A model generated the notes under the pieces. The model searched no databases. It saw only the letters and a program-made list of their open reading frames with translations, and was not told the origin of the DNA. From SZUA-265 sp966249405 (lineage in GTDB: Bacteria; Myxococcota_A; Polyangia; Polyangiales; Polyangiaceae): DNA of 64,000 bases. The first letter of the stretch is position 1, and each line of letters starts with the position of its first letter. This document shows, piece after piece, positions 35,482 to 44,202 of the stretch. The translations under genes were made by a program, and so were the position numbers. Where the stretch lies: contig CBINDO010000010.1 of NCBI GenBank assembly GCA_966249405.1, forward strand, positions 1 to 64,000, read 5' to 3'.

Positions 35482-37140
35482 GTGACGTTAGCCCAACGCA
35501 TCATGCTCGGCATCAGCGCGTTGGTCGCGCTCGTCTGCGTCGGCATCAGCGTCGGGGTCCGACGTTCTTGGGAGCTTCGGGAGCGCGAACGGTACGAAGC
35601 GGAGTTCCAGCTCCTCGCCAACCGAACACGCGACGGCTTTGCCGACGAGATCCGACAACTGCCGGTTCAGTTGGCACCGTTATGCGAATACAGCCCAATG
35701 GTGGACTCGACGCTCGTCGCGCTCCAGAGCGGGACGTTGACCCACGACCGCAAGTATGCGCTCAGCCAACTCGTGCCGGCGTCGCGCAAAGCGTTCGGCT
35801 TCGACGAGCTCCTGTTCTTCACCGGCAGCGGTGAAATCTTGGGGGCGAGTGACCCCGCCCGCATCGGCACCAAAGATCCGAGCCTCGCGCAGTACTCGCG
35901 AAGCGACGCCACCGCCGTGTATCTGGCTTCGCCGCCGCGCATCGTGGCGCATTGCGTGAAATCGGTGAACAGCCGGAGCGATACGAACGCCGCTGCTCGC
36001 TCCGTGCTCCGCGTCGGCATGCGCGCCGAGAAACACCTGAACACGATCTTGGCCAAGTTGGCAGAGGGCTCTGGGCTACTCTTGAGCTTGACCCCTCACG
36101 ACCCGAAATACCGCTGGTCTGCGAGTATCGAGCTGCCGGAGTTACCCGGTGTCTCACTGCACGCGGTGCCGGCGGTCGATCGCATCGATCAGGTGATGGC
36201 CGAGGTGAACCGGCAAGTGTGGTTGTGGGGTGGGCTGGCGTTGGCGCTCGGGCTTTCGCTCGGCTATTGGATGGCCAAACGCTTGACCGATCCGTTGCGT
36301 GAGCTCGCGACCCAAGCCAGTCAGATCGCGCACACCGGCCCCGTGCCGATCTCCGCGCGCGGCGCCCGCGAGCTGCAGGACTTCGCCAAAGCCTTCAACC
36401 AGACCCTGGACGACCTGGCGCAACTGCGGCGTCAGCTGGCGGCATCCGAGCGCAGCGCGGCGCAACGCGAGATCGCGCGGCGAGTTGCCCACGAGATCAA
36501 AAATCCACTGGCGCCCATCCGCGCCGCGATCGAGACGCTGCGACGTTTGCGCGGCCGACGCGACCCGGCCTTCGACGAATACTTCGAGGAAGCGACGCAG
36601 ACGGTCTTGTCGGAGGTGAACCGCATCACGACCATCGTCCAAGAGTTCACCGAGTTCGCGCGGCTGCCGGAGCCTCGCTTCCAAACGACGGAGCTGGCTC
36701 CGTTGATCGACCGCGTCGTCTCACTGCACAAGTCCACATTCCCCCACATCGATGGCGCCTGGCGTGAGCCGCGCAGCGTCGTCGTCGACCCGGAGCAGTT
36801 GGTGCAGGTTCTCACCAACTTGATCCAGAACTCCGTCGACGCATTGGAAGGCGTAACTAGCCCGCGCGTTCTCATCAGCACCAAGCAGACAGCCAAACAT
36901 TGGCTACTCGAGGTGGAGGACAACGGGCCAGGCTTCAGCCCGGAGGCCCAGGGACAGTTGTTCGTGCCGTACTTCACGACGAAGGCCAAAGGCACGGGGC
37001 TCGGCCTGGCCATCGTTCACCAGATCGCGACCGGGCATCAGGCGACGGTCGAGGTCGGCGCATCGGCGCTCGGCGGTGCCCGCGTCACGGTGGCCTTCCC
37101 CTTGGGCTTGCTCGACGCCGGTCGTCCTGCAGTTATATAG
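35482..37140 (+). CDS. Membrane sensor histidine kinase (NtrY/NtrB-like core)
   Basis: A GTG start gives 552 residues. The N-terminal helix (about residues 8-28) and a second near 245-265 enclose a periplasmic sensor region of about 215 residues. A HAMP domain follows (KRLTDPLRELATQASQI). The HisKA region has the phospho-acceptor His337 in RRVAHEIKNPLAP. The ATPase domain has N-box TNLIQNSVDALEG, G1 DNGPGFSP, F FVPYFTTKAKG and G2 GTGLGLAIV. It lacks a receiver domain and no response regulator is nearby, so its partner is elsewhere. The nearness to gshA hints at redox or thiol sensing, but this is inference. Confidence 0.93.
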   Translation: MTLAQRIMLGISALVALVCVGISVGVRRSWELRERERYEAEFQLLANRTRDGFADEIRQLPVQLAPLCEYSPMVDSTLVALQSGTLTHDRKYALSQLVPASRKAFGFDELLFFTGSGEILGASDPARIGTKDPSLAQYSRSDATAVYLASPPRIVAHCVKSVNSRSDTNAAARSVLRVGMRAEKHLNTILAKLAEGSGLLLSLTPHDPKYRWSASIELPELPGVSLHAVPAVDRIDQVMAEVNRQVWLWGGLALALGLSLGYWMAKRLTDPLRELATQASQIAHTGPVPISARGARELQDFAKAFNQTLDDLAQLRRQLAASERSAAQREIARRVAHEIKNPLAPIRAAIETLRRLRGRRDPAFDEYFEEATQTVLSEVNRITTIVQEFTEFARLPEPRFQTTELAPLIDRVVSLHKSTFPHIDGAWREPRSVVVDPEQLVQVLTNLIQNSVDALEGVTSPRVLISTKQTAKHWLLEVEDNGPGFSPEAQGQLFVPYFTTKAKGTGLGLAIVHQIATGHQATVEVGASALGGARVTVAFPLGLLDAGRPAVI

Positions 37141-37286
37141 GTTGACCTGCTTCGACAGCGGTTAACTCTCGGGGGCGGTGTGCCGTCACCGTCTAACGCG
37201 GGCTCATACTCCAAAAGGTCCAGCGACCGTCCTTTCGGTGTATAAGCCGACCACCCTCAGTCACTCCGGAAACACTGGCCCCGCCC

Positions 37287-38942
37287 ATGAACGCAACGCC
37301 TCGCCTACTCGTCGCCTCGGTATTACCCTTCCTGAGCGCCGTAGTCCTGTTGATCGTAGACGCCGACGCGAGAGTTCCCGCACTGGTGATGGCCCTGGTT
37401 GGTGTGGGTGCCGTTTGGCTGGGCGCCATGGGGCAACCGAAGCCCACGTATTCCCGGTTGGCCAAGGCGTTGAGCTCGGTGCGTCAGGGCGCGGTCCTCG
37501 AGGAGGTGCCGGAAGATGCGGCCCCCGGCGAGCTGCGATGTTTCAGTGAGCTCGAGAAGCTCTCGACCAACTACACGAAGCAACTGAACGAGCTCCGCGA
37601 GAGCCTCGGTGCCGCCAACACCCGGCTCCAAGCCCTGGAGAAGTCGGGCGGCAGCGAAGTGCTCAACAAAGTGATCGGCGTGGTCGGCGAGGTCGTGCCG
37701 CAACTGCGCACCCTCCAAGTCGAGGTCACGGAGCGTGCCTCGACGGCCGAGCGCGCGATCACCCAAGCCAAGAGCCTCGCGGACGGGCTCGGCGAGATCC
37801 TCAAACAGACCGAGATCCTGACGACCAGCGCCGAAGAAGGCAGCTCGGCGATCATGCAGATGTCGGCGACCAACAACCAGATGGCCGCCAACATCGGCGA
37901 GCTCGGCGCGAGCGTGCGTGAATCCGTGGCATCTATCGAGGAAATGACGTATTCGATGCGCGAAGTGGCGCGCAACGTCGACGCGTTGTCGCTGACCGCC
38001 GAAGAGACGGCGTCCTCGATGAACGAGATGGACGTCAGCATCGACCAAGTGCAGTCCAACGCCAACGAAACGGCGCGCCTCTCCGAAGAGGTGGCACGCG
38101 ACGCCGAAACTGGCGCCGAAGCCATCCAAAAGACGATCGAAGAGATCCACCGCATCCGGGACAGCAGCTCGGCGGCGGTGCGCGTGATGTCGAACCTCGA
38201 CGCGCACATCGCGGCCGTCGGCAAAATCCTCAACGTGATCGACGACGTGGCCGAGCAAACCAACTTGCTCGCGCTGAACGCAGCCATCATCGCAGCGCAG
38301 GCGGGCGAACACGGTAAGGGCTTCTCCGTGGTGGCCGACGAAATCAAAGATCTGGCCGAGCGCTCCAGCGCCAGCACGAAGGAAATTGCCGAGCTCATCA
38401 AGGGCATCCAGCAAGAGAGCTTGAACGCGATCCGCGCGGTGGAGCGCGGCGCCGAAAACGTCGAGCGTGGCGTGCAGGTTTCGGGCGAAGCCGAGATGGC
38501 ACTCAAGAAGATCTTGGATAGCTCGCAGAAGAGCACCAACATGGTCCGCGCCATCGCGCGCGCGACCGTCGAGCAAGCGAAGGGAAGCCGTCAGGTCACC
38601 GACGCCATCGGTCGTATCGCCGAGACGGTGCAACAAATCGCCGCCGCGACCGCCGAACAGGCGCGCGGCTCCGAGCTGATCATGAGCAGCTCAGAAAAGA
38701 TGCGCACGATCGCCCAACAAGTAGAGCGTTCGAGCCAGGAGCAGTCGCGGGGCAGCAAGCAAATCACCGAAGCCATCGAGCAGATCAGCGCGATGGTCGA
38801 GCAACTCGCGCGCACTCAACGTGAACGTCGCCAGAACTCCGACGACGTCGGACGCGCGATCGCGAGCTTGCACGGATTTCTGGTAGAAGAGCTCAACCGG
38901 CTCCGCGCGATGGCGGAGAAGGTCGAAGCGTTGAAGTCGTGA
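37287..38942 (+). CDS. Methyl-accepting chemotaxis protein with minimal sensor part
   Basis: This 551-residue protein has two N-terminal hydrophobic segments (around residues 5-25 and 30-50) with almost no loop between them, then a long helical region with no recognisable periplasmic sensor or HAMP. The signalling hairpin is VAEQTNLLALNAAIIAAQAG then EHGKGFSVVADEIKDLAERS. The usual NAAIEAARAGE tip is changed to NAAIIAAQAGE, a form I have seen in deltaproteobacterial receptors. Repeats of the EQARGSELI / EQSRGSKQI kind mark the methylation helices. No CheR-binding pentapeptide is at the C-terminus. No che genes are nearby. Confidence 0.88.
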   Translation: MNATPRLLVASVLPFLSAVVLLIVDADARVPALVMALVGVGAVWLGAMGQPKPTYSRLAKALSSVRQGAVLEEVPEDAAPGELRCFSELEKLSTNYTKQLNELRESLGAANTRLQALEKSGGSEVLNKVIGVVGEVVPQLRTLQVEVTERASTAERAITQAKSLADGLGEILKQTEILTTSAEEGSSAIMQMSATNNQMAANIGELGASVRESVASIEEMTYSMREVARNVDALSLTAEETASSMNEMDVSIDQVQSNANETARLSEEVARDAETGAEAIQKTIEEIHRIRDSSSAAVRVMSNLDAHIAAVGKILNVIDDVAEQTNLLALNAAIIAAQAGEHGKGFSVVADEIKDLAERSSASTKEIAELIKGIQQESLNAIRAVERGAENVERGVQVSGEAEMALKKILDSSQKSTNMVRAIARATVEQAKGSRQVTDAIGRIAETVQQIAAATAEQARGSELIMSSSEKMRTIAQQVERSSQEQSRGSKQITEAIEQISAMVEQLARTQRERRQNSDDVGRAIASLHGFLVEELNRLRAMAEKVEALKS

Positions 38943-38944
38943 GC

Positions 38945-38983
38945 CGTGCCGGAGCTCGGTCCGACAGAACCAACTCCGGCACG
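38945..38983. terminator. Bidirectional terminator-like hairpin
   Basis: A perfect 10-bp inverted repeat (CGTGCCGGAG with CTCCGGCACG) with a 19-base loop fills the gap between the chemoreceptor gene and the convergent YCII gene. No T tract is present, but the location and the symmetry fit a shared terminator. Confidence 0.55.
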
Positions 38984-38992
38984 ACATGAGCC

Positions 38993-39352
38993 TCACGCGC
39001 CGCCGGGCAACGGCAGGCACTCCATGATCTCCACCGAGTCACCGGGGAAGAGGGAAAAGTGCGGGTGCTCAATGAACAGTTCGGCCGCGGCGGCGTGAGA
39101 CTCGGCGCGGACGATCACGTACCCGGCCATGGCATTCTTGGTGTCGGCTAGCCCTGCTCGGGACGCACGTTTGGTTTTCCCGAGCGGTGTGCCCTGGTCG
39201 ACGATGGCAGCGGCGTTCTTCTTCGACCACTCGATCCACGCCGCGATACCACGGGCCTCCCGCTGCCGACGTTCGTCGTCACTGAGCGTGCTCCAGCCCG
39301 AGTTGTCCCTGGCCTCTTGGGTGCCGACGTAAATTGCTAGAAATGTCTTCAT
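38993..39352 (-). CDS. YCII-related protein
   Basis: This 119-residue protein resembles the YCII/DGPF group of small ferredoxin-like proteins: MKTFLAIYVGTQEARDN at the start, a helix with AAWIEWSKKNAAAIVDQG, then GYVIVRAESHAAAAELFIEH and a C-terminal strand PGDSVEIMECLP. Members bind small ligands or act as accessory domains of sigma-factor systems. The biochemical role is unknown. It is convergent with the chemoreceptor gene and 105 bp before the end of the SDR gene. Confidence 0.78.
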   Translation of the reverse strand: MKTFLAIYVGTQEARDNSGWSTLSDDERRQREARGIAAWIEWSKKNAAAIVDQGTPLGKTKRASRAGLADTKNAMAGYVIVRAESHAAAAELFIEHPHFSLFPGDSVEIMECLPLPGGA

Positions 39353-39457
39353 TGTGGGCGCTCTCCTCGATGTGAGTGTGAGGGGAGTCTGCCAGACGCG
39401 ACAATATGATCACGAACATGTTTTGGCGCCGGACGTCGCCAGACCGCCACGGCTCGT

Positions 39458-40435
39458 TCATGCCGCGACGGCGCGCTGCAACGCTTCTTGGATCAGACGC
39501 TCGCTGACTTCCCACAGAGCGCGCGCGAGTTGTGGGTCGTTCGCTTCCGGATTGGGAGACACCATCGGAAAGCCACCGCCGTTGAGCGACTTGTCTCGGT
39601 AGTGTCCAAGTTGGCTGAAGTAAGCACCGCTGTGCTGGACGACGTCGGGCGAGAGCAACGCGTGCAGAGACGCTTGCGCGCCTTCCCACGGCTCGATCAT
39701 GCCCGCGCGACGCAGCAGGTGTTTGAAGCCGAACAGGTCCTGCAGGAACGTCGGCATCGTGTTGCGGATCAGCCGCGTGCGTACCCACCCGGGGTGAACA
39801 CTGACCGCGACCGCCGACGTTCCTTCCAGACGGCGCGCCAGCTCTTTGGCATGGAGCACGTTGGCGAGCTTGGACTGAGCGTAGGCTTGCCAGCCATCGT
39901 ATTTGCGCCGCTGGAAGTTGGGGTCCTGCAGGTCGATGCTCCCTTTGCGTCCCATCGCCACGTCGTGGTACGCGCTCGATACGTTCACCACACGCGCGCC
40001 TGGGGTCTGCTCGATGACTCCGAGCAGAAGCGACGTTAGGTGGAAGTGGCCCAAGTGATTGGTACCGAACTGCAGCTCGAAACCATCGTCGGTCCTACCG
40101 AACGGCGTGTTCATGACCCCGGCGTTGTTGACGAGGCCGTGCAGCTGGCGGTGTGAAGCCAGGAACTGCGAGGCGAAGGCGCCGACCGAACGCAGGCTCG
40201 TCAAGTCGAGCGCGGCCACCTCGACTCGCGCTCGCGGGTGCTGGGCGCGAATTTCGGCGGCCGCGGCCTCACCCGCCGCGACGTCGCGGACGGCGAGGAC
40301 TACGTGTGCGCCCTGAGCGGCGAGTTGCGTCGCGGTGACTCGACCGATCCCGGAGCTGCCGCCGGTGACCACGTAGACCTGCCCCGTGAGATCGCGTTTC
40401 AACAACTCGGGAGAACACATCAGGGGTTTCGGCAT
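39458..40435 (-). CDS. Short-chain dehydrogenase/reductase (retinol dehydrogenase-like)
   Basis: This 325-residue enzyme has the NAD(P)-binding TGGSSGIG motif (residues 24-31), the structural NNAGVM (about 103-108), and the catalytic Ser and YAQSK motif (Tyr-x-x-x-Lys). The layout, with a C-terminal extension and VHPGWVRTRLIRN, is typical of the retinol dehydrogenase/WWOX-like SDR group. The natural substrate is unknown. It is divergent from the TetR gene and shares its control region, so the repressor is likely to regulate it. Confidence 0.9.
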   Translation of the reverse strand: MPKPLMCSPELLKRDLTGQVYVVTGGSSGIGRVTATQLAAQGAHVVLAVRDVAAGEAAAAEIRAQHPRARVEVAALDLTSLRSVGAFASQFLASHRQLHGLVNNAGVMNTPFGRTDDGFELQFGTNHLGHFHLTSLLLGVIEQTPGARVVNVSSAYHDVAMGRKGSIDLQDPNFQRRKYDGWQAYAQSKLANVLHAKELARRLEGTSAVAVSVHPGWVRTRLIRNTMPTFLQDLFGFKHLLRRAGMIEPWEGAQASLHALLSPDVVQHSGAYFSQLGHYRDKSLNGGGFPMVSPNPEANDPQLARALWEVSERLIQEALQRAVAA

Positions 40436-40484
40436 GAGATAGTGACTTTCGATTGGTGGCGAACCCGCCAGTAGAATGTTAGAT

Positions 40485-40495
40485 GACCAGTGGTC
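40485..40495. promoter_or_regulatory. Operator-like dyad 1 between SDR and TetR genes
   Basis: GACCAGTGGTC is a perfect 5+5 palindrome with one centre base. It lies 41 bp before the TetR start and 50 bp before the SDR start. With the second dyad 10 bp further on, it forms a larger imperfect inverted repeat. It is the expected binding site for a divergently read TetR repressor. Confidence 0.7.
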
Positions 40496-40504
40496 TTTTA
40501 TTTA

Positions 40505-40519
40505 GAGACCACCAGTCTC
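40505..40519. promoter_or_regulatory. Operator-like dyad 2 between SDR and TetR genes
   Basis: GAGACCACCAGTCTC has 5-bp perfect arms around CACCA and is an imperfect, opposite-facing relative of dyad 1 (10 of 12 positions pair). It starts 31 bp before the TetR ATG. The AT-rich spacer TTTTATTTA between the dyads may hold a -10 element. Confidence 0.65.
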
Positions 40520-40535
40520 TTGTCAAGGCAGACGT

Positions 40536-41237
40536 ATGTCGGACGACGATTTTCAGCGGGCACGACGGCCCGAACAGAAGGAGGAACGCAGGACGCTGCT
40601 GCTAGAAGCGGCGCGCCGACTGCTCCTCGAAAGTAGAAATGAGCAGGATCTCAGCCTCAACGAGCTCGCCAAACACGCTGGCATGGCGAAGTCCAACGTG
40701 TACCGCTACTTCGAGAGCCGGGAGGCGATCCTCGTCGAGCTCCTGCGTCACGAATGGAGCGAATGGTTCTCCGACCTGCACCGGGCACTCGTTGCCGCGC
40801 CCCTGCCCCGGCTCGAACCAGGTTCGACCGCACGCCGTGACTGGTCGCGCGTCGATGCCCTGGTGAAACACATGGCCGAGACCATGGCACGGCGGCCGTT
40901 GTTGGGCCGACTGTGCAGCATGCTGTCCTCGGTGATCGAACAGAACATCTCTGCTGACACGGTGCGAAGCTTCAAGTTGGAGTCCGTTGGCTTCGTGAAG
41001 ATGCTCGCGGAGTTCCTCCACACTCACGCGCCGGAGTTGACCGTCGAACACTACGAGGAGTTGTTTCACACCGGCTTCGCGGCGCTGGTAGGGTTGTGGT
41101 CGTTCTCTCACCCCGCGCCGGCAGTAGCCGAGGTTTTGTCCGATCCGCGCCTGGCGCCGTTCCGCCACGACTTTGCCCGCGACTATAGCCGCCACCTGTC
41201 GCTGCTGGCGCGTGGGTTGCTCGCCGACCTCGACTGA
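40536..41237 (+). CDS. TetR family transcriptional regulator
   Basis: The 233-residue protein has an N-terminal TetR helix-turn-helix (SLNELAKHAGMAKSNVYRYFESREAIL as the core, at about residues 40-66) and an all-helical C-terminal ligand-binding domain of about 150 residues. The YRYFESREAI pattern is typical. The family usually represses a neighbouring gene until a small molecule binds. The divergent SDR gene and two dyads in the shared 100-bp region make it the likely regulator of both. The inducing molecule is unknown. Confidence 0.9.
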   Translation: MSDDDFQRARRPEQKEERRTLLLEAARRLLLESRNEQDLSLNELAKHAGMAKSNVYRYFESREAILVELLRHEWSEWFSDLHRALVAAPLPRLEPGSTARRDWSRVDALVKHMAETMARRPLLGRLCSMLSSVIEQNISADTVRSFKLESVGFVKMLAEFLHTHAPELTVEHYEELFHTGFAALVGLWSFSHPAPAVAEVLSDPRLAPFRHDFARDYSRHLSLLARGLLADLD

Positions 41238-41244
41238 CTGACCG

Positions 41245-42900
41245 TCACTGAGAGGCGCCGCAGGTCTGGTGCCCGGGGCTGCTCACCCGAACCTGGTAGT
41301 CACCGATCGGCACTCGTTGGGGCAACACCAATTGCCCCGCGTATCTCCCCTGCTCGTCGGTCACCAACGTCCCTGCCGCAAAGCTCGAGCGCGAACCAGC
41401 GTCGAACAACTCCACGTCGATGCGCATCAGCGGACACGTCTGGCCCTTGACGTTTCGCGCCGTACCTTGGACGGAGAAACGTTCGCCACGCTTCAACGAC
41501 GCACCACCGAACGACACCGTGAGACGTGTCGGCGGCGGCGGTTCGACCTCGGCGGTGGTGGGTTCGGTCGGCGGCGTGTTCTCCGTGACGAGACTCGGCG
41601 CGCCGGGAGTCAGCGCACCGCTCGCGGCAGGAGCGGTGGTTGCCCCATTGGCGCTCGAGGTCGGCCCCGGCGTCATACCTGGGTTGGCCGCACCGCCGGA
41701 TGTCCCACCACCATTGCCATTGCCCCCGCCGGCGAGCGCCGCCTGCAACGCACGGTCGACCATGTTTTCGCCGGACTCGCTCTTCGGCGGCCAGGTGTAC
41801 GGATCGGGCGGTGTCTCGTGAGGCACGTCGAGATCACTCGTCAGAGCCATCTCGCCAGCGGCTCCCCCGAGGTCCAGACGATGCCAGATCCGGCCGTCGT
41901 AGACTTCCACCCAAGCGTGAGCCTCGTTTCGTACGAACCGCGACGGAAGTCCGATCGCCAACCCCGTCACGACGAACGCAAACGCTCGATGCCGGCACAC
42001 GCCCTTTTGAGAGAGCGCGATCTCCCGGTAGAGCTGCATCCCGCGCTCGGTGCGTTGCTCTTCCTTGGGCTCGAAGTTCCGGAAGTACTCGACCATCCGA
42101 CGCACCGCGACGGTGGGCTTGACCTCGGGCGTCAAGTTCAAACGGCTCAACACCGGCGTGGCTGCTTCGTTCACCACCTCCGGCAACTCCGGCAAGAACG
42201 GCTGTAAGCTCGCCCAGGTCACGTCGGCGAACGGCGAGCCCAGCGTCGCGCGCTCCAGCGCCAGGTGAGACACCCAGTCGAACTTGCCGCTGGTCTCGGT
42301 CTTGATGAACAGGTTCTCGGCGCTGTCCTCGAACAGCTTGAACGGCGCCCCCGGGCTGAGCTGCGCGTTGAGCACCTTCGCTCCCGGCCCGACCGTGGGC
42401 AGCCGTAGCAGCTCGCCCCTCGCCAGCTCGAGCGCCTGTTTGCCCATGAATTGATCCTCGGAGGAACGCGCGACCCCGCCGATCTGTACCGGCCTCAGTG
42501 CACTCTTGGCGACCACCAACTCCAACGCGGCGTTGACCGCGTCGTAGGCGAAGAGGCGCTTGAACGGCGGGATGGAGGGCGTGAACGGGTCCGAATACCC
42601 GACACGATCGGGTTGGGAGGTATTGCCGTCGAGCCGATACTCGTCGTCCGCCGTGGGCTGCTCGGGGCGTCGGTTTGCGACGTCTTCGTCCGCCGCCACC
42701 GCGCCCGCGAGCAGGGCTGGATCGGGAGGGGTACTGGACGGCACCGCGACATCGATAGGAAACGCCGCCGCCGGTGGCGAGAACGGTGACGGCGGCAGCT
42801 CCGCCTCACCGTTGAACTGGAAAAACTCGTGCAAGACGGGCTGCGCCGCCAGGGCGGAGCTCGTGCACACCACCGCCACACACCAAGCCAGCCGCCGCAT
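41245..42900 (-). CDS. Transglutaminase-like exported protein
   Basis: The ATG at 42900 (MRRLAWCVAVVCTSSALAA) gives a Sec signal; the frame stays open upstream as noise. The 551-residue protein has a transglutaminase-like core: the catalytic Cys in QKGVCRHRAFAFV (about residue 298), His in NEAHAWVEVYDG and Asp in WHRLDLGG. A Pro/Gly/Asn/Thr-rich linker (about 375-450) follows, then a C-terminal Ig-like domain with GERFSVQGTARNVKG and APAGGQ-like strands. The family includes peptidases and cross-linking enzymes acting on proteins or peptidoglycan; the target is unknown. It is divergent from the UDP-sugar pyrophosphorylase-type gene. Confidence 0.85.
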   Translation of the reverse strand: MRRLAWCVAVVCTSSALAAQPVLHEFFQFNGEAELPPSPFSPPAAAFPIDVAVPSSTPPDPALLAGAVAADEDVANRRPEQPTADDEYRLDGNTSQPDRVGYSDPFTPSIPPFKRLFAYDAVNAALELVVAKSALRPVQIGGVARSSEDQFMGKQALELARGELLRLPTVGPGAKVLNAQLSPGAPFKLFEDSAENLFIKTETSGKFDWVSHLALERATLGSPFADVTWASLQPFLPELPEVVNEAATPVLSRLNLTPEVKPTVAVRRMVEYFRNFEPKEEQRTERGMQLYREIALSQKGVCRHRAFAFVVTGLAIGLPSRFVRNEAHAWVEVYDGRIWHRLDLGGAAGEMALTSDLDVPHETPPDPYTWPPKSESGENMVDRALQAALAGGGNGNGGGTSGGAANPGMTPGPTSSANGATTAPAASGALTPGAPSLVTENTPPTEPTTAEVEPPPPTRLTVSFGGASLKRGERFSVQGTARNVKGQTCPLMRIDVELFDAGSRSSFAAGTLVTDEQGRYAGQLVLPQRVPIGDYQVRVSSPGHQTCGASQ

Positions 42901-43068
42901 CTGCTCATTATACCCGGGGTTCGGCGGTGTTGACCAGACCGCGGTCCGAGCCGCCCGCATTTGTTCCGCAACTCGTGCGCGCGACGATGCATGACCCCCT
43001 GGCCTATCCGTGAATCGGGCCCCATAAAACTTGCGACCCCGCCACAAAAAGTGTCTAGGCTCGTACAT

Positions 43069-44202
43069 ATGAATGCGTCTCTGCGCCAACAGCTCGCTGA
43101 CCTTCCGGATTCGATTCAGACCGTCTTGAAAGACCATGGCTTCGACACGGAGCGTTTCCTCCGTCTCGCCGAACGCCTGACGTCCACGGTGCCTCAGTCC
43201 AACTTCGTTACCGGCAAGATCACCCCTCCCGAACCGGAGGACGTGGCGGAGTTGCCGGCGCTGGGGTCTCCCGAAAGTAAACAGCTCGAAGAGCTAGGCC
43301 TGCAGGCCCTCAAGAACGGCCAATGCGCGATGGTGGTTCTGGCAGGTGGCATGGCGACGCGCATGGGTGGCGTCGTCAAGGCCTTGGTCGAAGCGGTGCC
43401 AGGTTACCGGTTCCTCGACCTACGGTTGAACGAGCTGCGCGCCTTGGAACGGCGCGGTGGCCACCGTGTCCCGCTGTGGTTGATGACGAGCGATGCGACG
43501 GACGAAGCCATCCGCGATGCACTCGGCAACCACCGCGCGCCAGATTACCTCGAGACCTTCCGACAGGATTTGTCTCCACGTTTGAATCCCGATGGCTCGT
43601 TGTTCCTGGACTCCAAGGGTCAGCCCAGCCTGCACGCTCCTGGCCACGGAGATCTCCCGCAAGCACTCGCGCGGAGCGGATTGCTGCAGCGCTTCGTCGA
43701 GCGCGGCGGCAAATACGTCACGATGACCAACATCGACAACCTGGGCGCCAGCCTGGACCCGCGCATCATCGGGTTCCACATCAAACACGGCAAACCCCTC
43801 ACGTGCGAGGTGGTAGACAAGGTCGGGACGGACAAGGGCGGCATCCCCGTGCGGCTCGACGGACAACCAGTGGTGCTCGAAGAGTTCCGCATCCCGCCGT
43901 CGTTCGACCCCAGCACCGTGCGTGTATTTAGCACCAACACCTTCCACATCGACGCTGCGTCGCTGCTCGACCCCAAGCTCGACTGGACGTACTTCACCGT
44001 CGAGAAGAAGGTCGAGGACAAGAAGGTGATCCAGTTCGAGCGCTTGCTCAACGAATTGACCAGCGCCTTACCGACGCAATTCGTGCGCCTGCCGCGCACC
44101 GGCGCCGAGTCGCGTTTCCTTCCGGTCAAGGACTTCCCCGAGCTCGAAGCGCGCCAGGCGGAGATCACCTTGGTAGCTCGCGATCGGGGAATGCTCCCGT
44201 GA
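43069..44202 (+). CDS. UTP-glucose-1-phosphate uridylyltransferase family (UDPGP) protein
   Basis: The ATG at 43069 gives 377 residues; an upstream start would overlap the transglutaminase gene. The nucleotide-binding loop is VVLAGGMATRMGGVVKAL (about residues 92-109), the classical UDPGP motif but with GGVVK in place of the usual G-x-x-x-PK. Other blocks are LPQALARSGLL, YVTMTNIDNLGASLDP and STNTFHIDAASL. The protein would make a UDP-sugar from UTP and a sugar 1-phosphate, for surface polysaccharides. Its stop overlaps the SppA start (GTGA), which implies coupled translation of two apparently unrelated functions. Confidence 0.85.
   Translation: MNASLRQQLADLPDSIQTVLKDHGFDTERFLRLAERLTSTVPQSNFVTGKITPPEPEDVAELPALGSPESKQLEELGLQALKNGQCAMVVLAGGMATRMGGVVKALVEAVPGYRFLDLRLNELRALERRGGHRVPLWLMTSDATDEAIRDALGNHRAPDYLETFRQDLSPRLNPDGSLFLDSKGQPSLHAPGHGDLPQALARSGLLQRFVERGGKYVTMTNIDNLGASLDPRIIGFHIKHGKPLTCEVVDKVGTDKGGIPVRLDGQPVVLEEFRIPPSFDPSTVRVFSTNTFHIDAASLLDPKLDWTYFTVEKKVEDKKVIQFERLLNELTSALPTQFVRLPRTGAESRFLPVKDFPELEARQAEITLVARDRGMLP

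Noticed and set aside
37323..38636. 437-codon minus-strand frame opposite the chemoreceptor gene
   Set aside because: The plus strand carries a clear signalling hairpin; the antisense product is repetitive and Arg/Asp/Leu-rich, a mirror of the coiled-coil coding.
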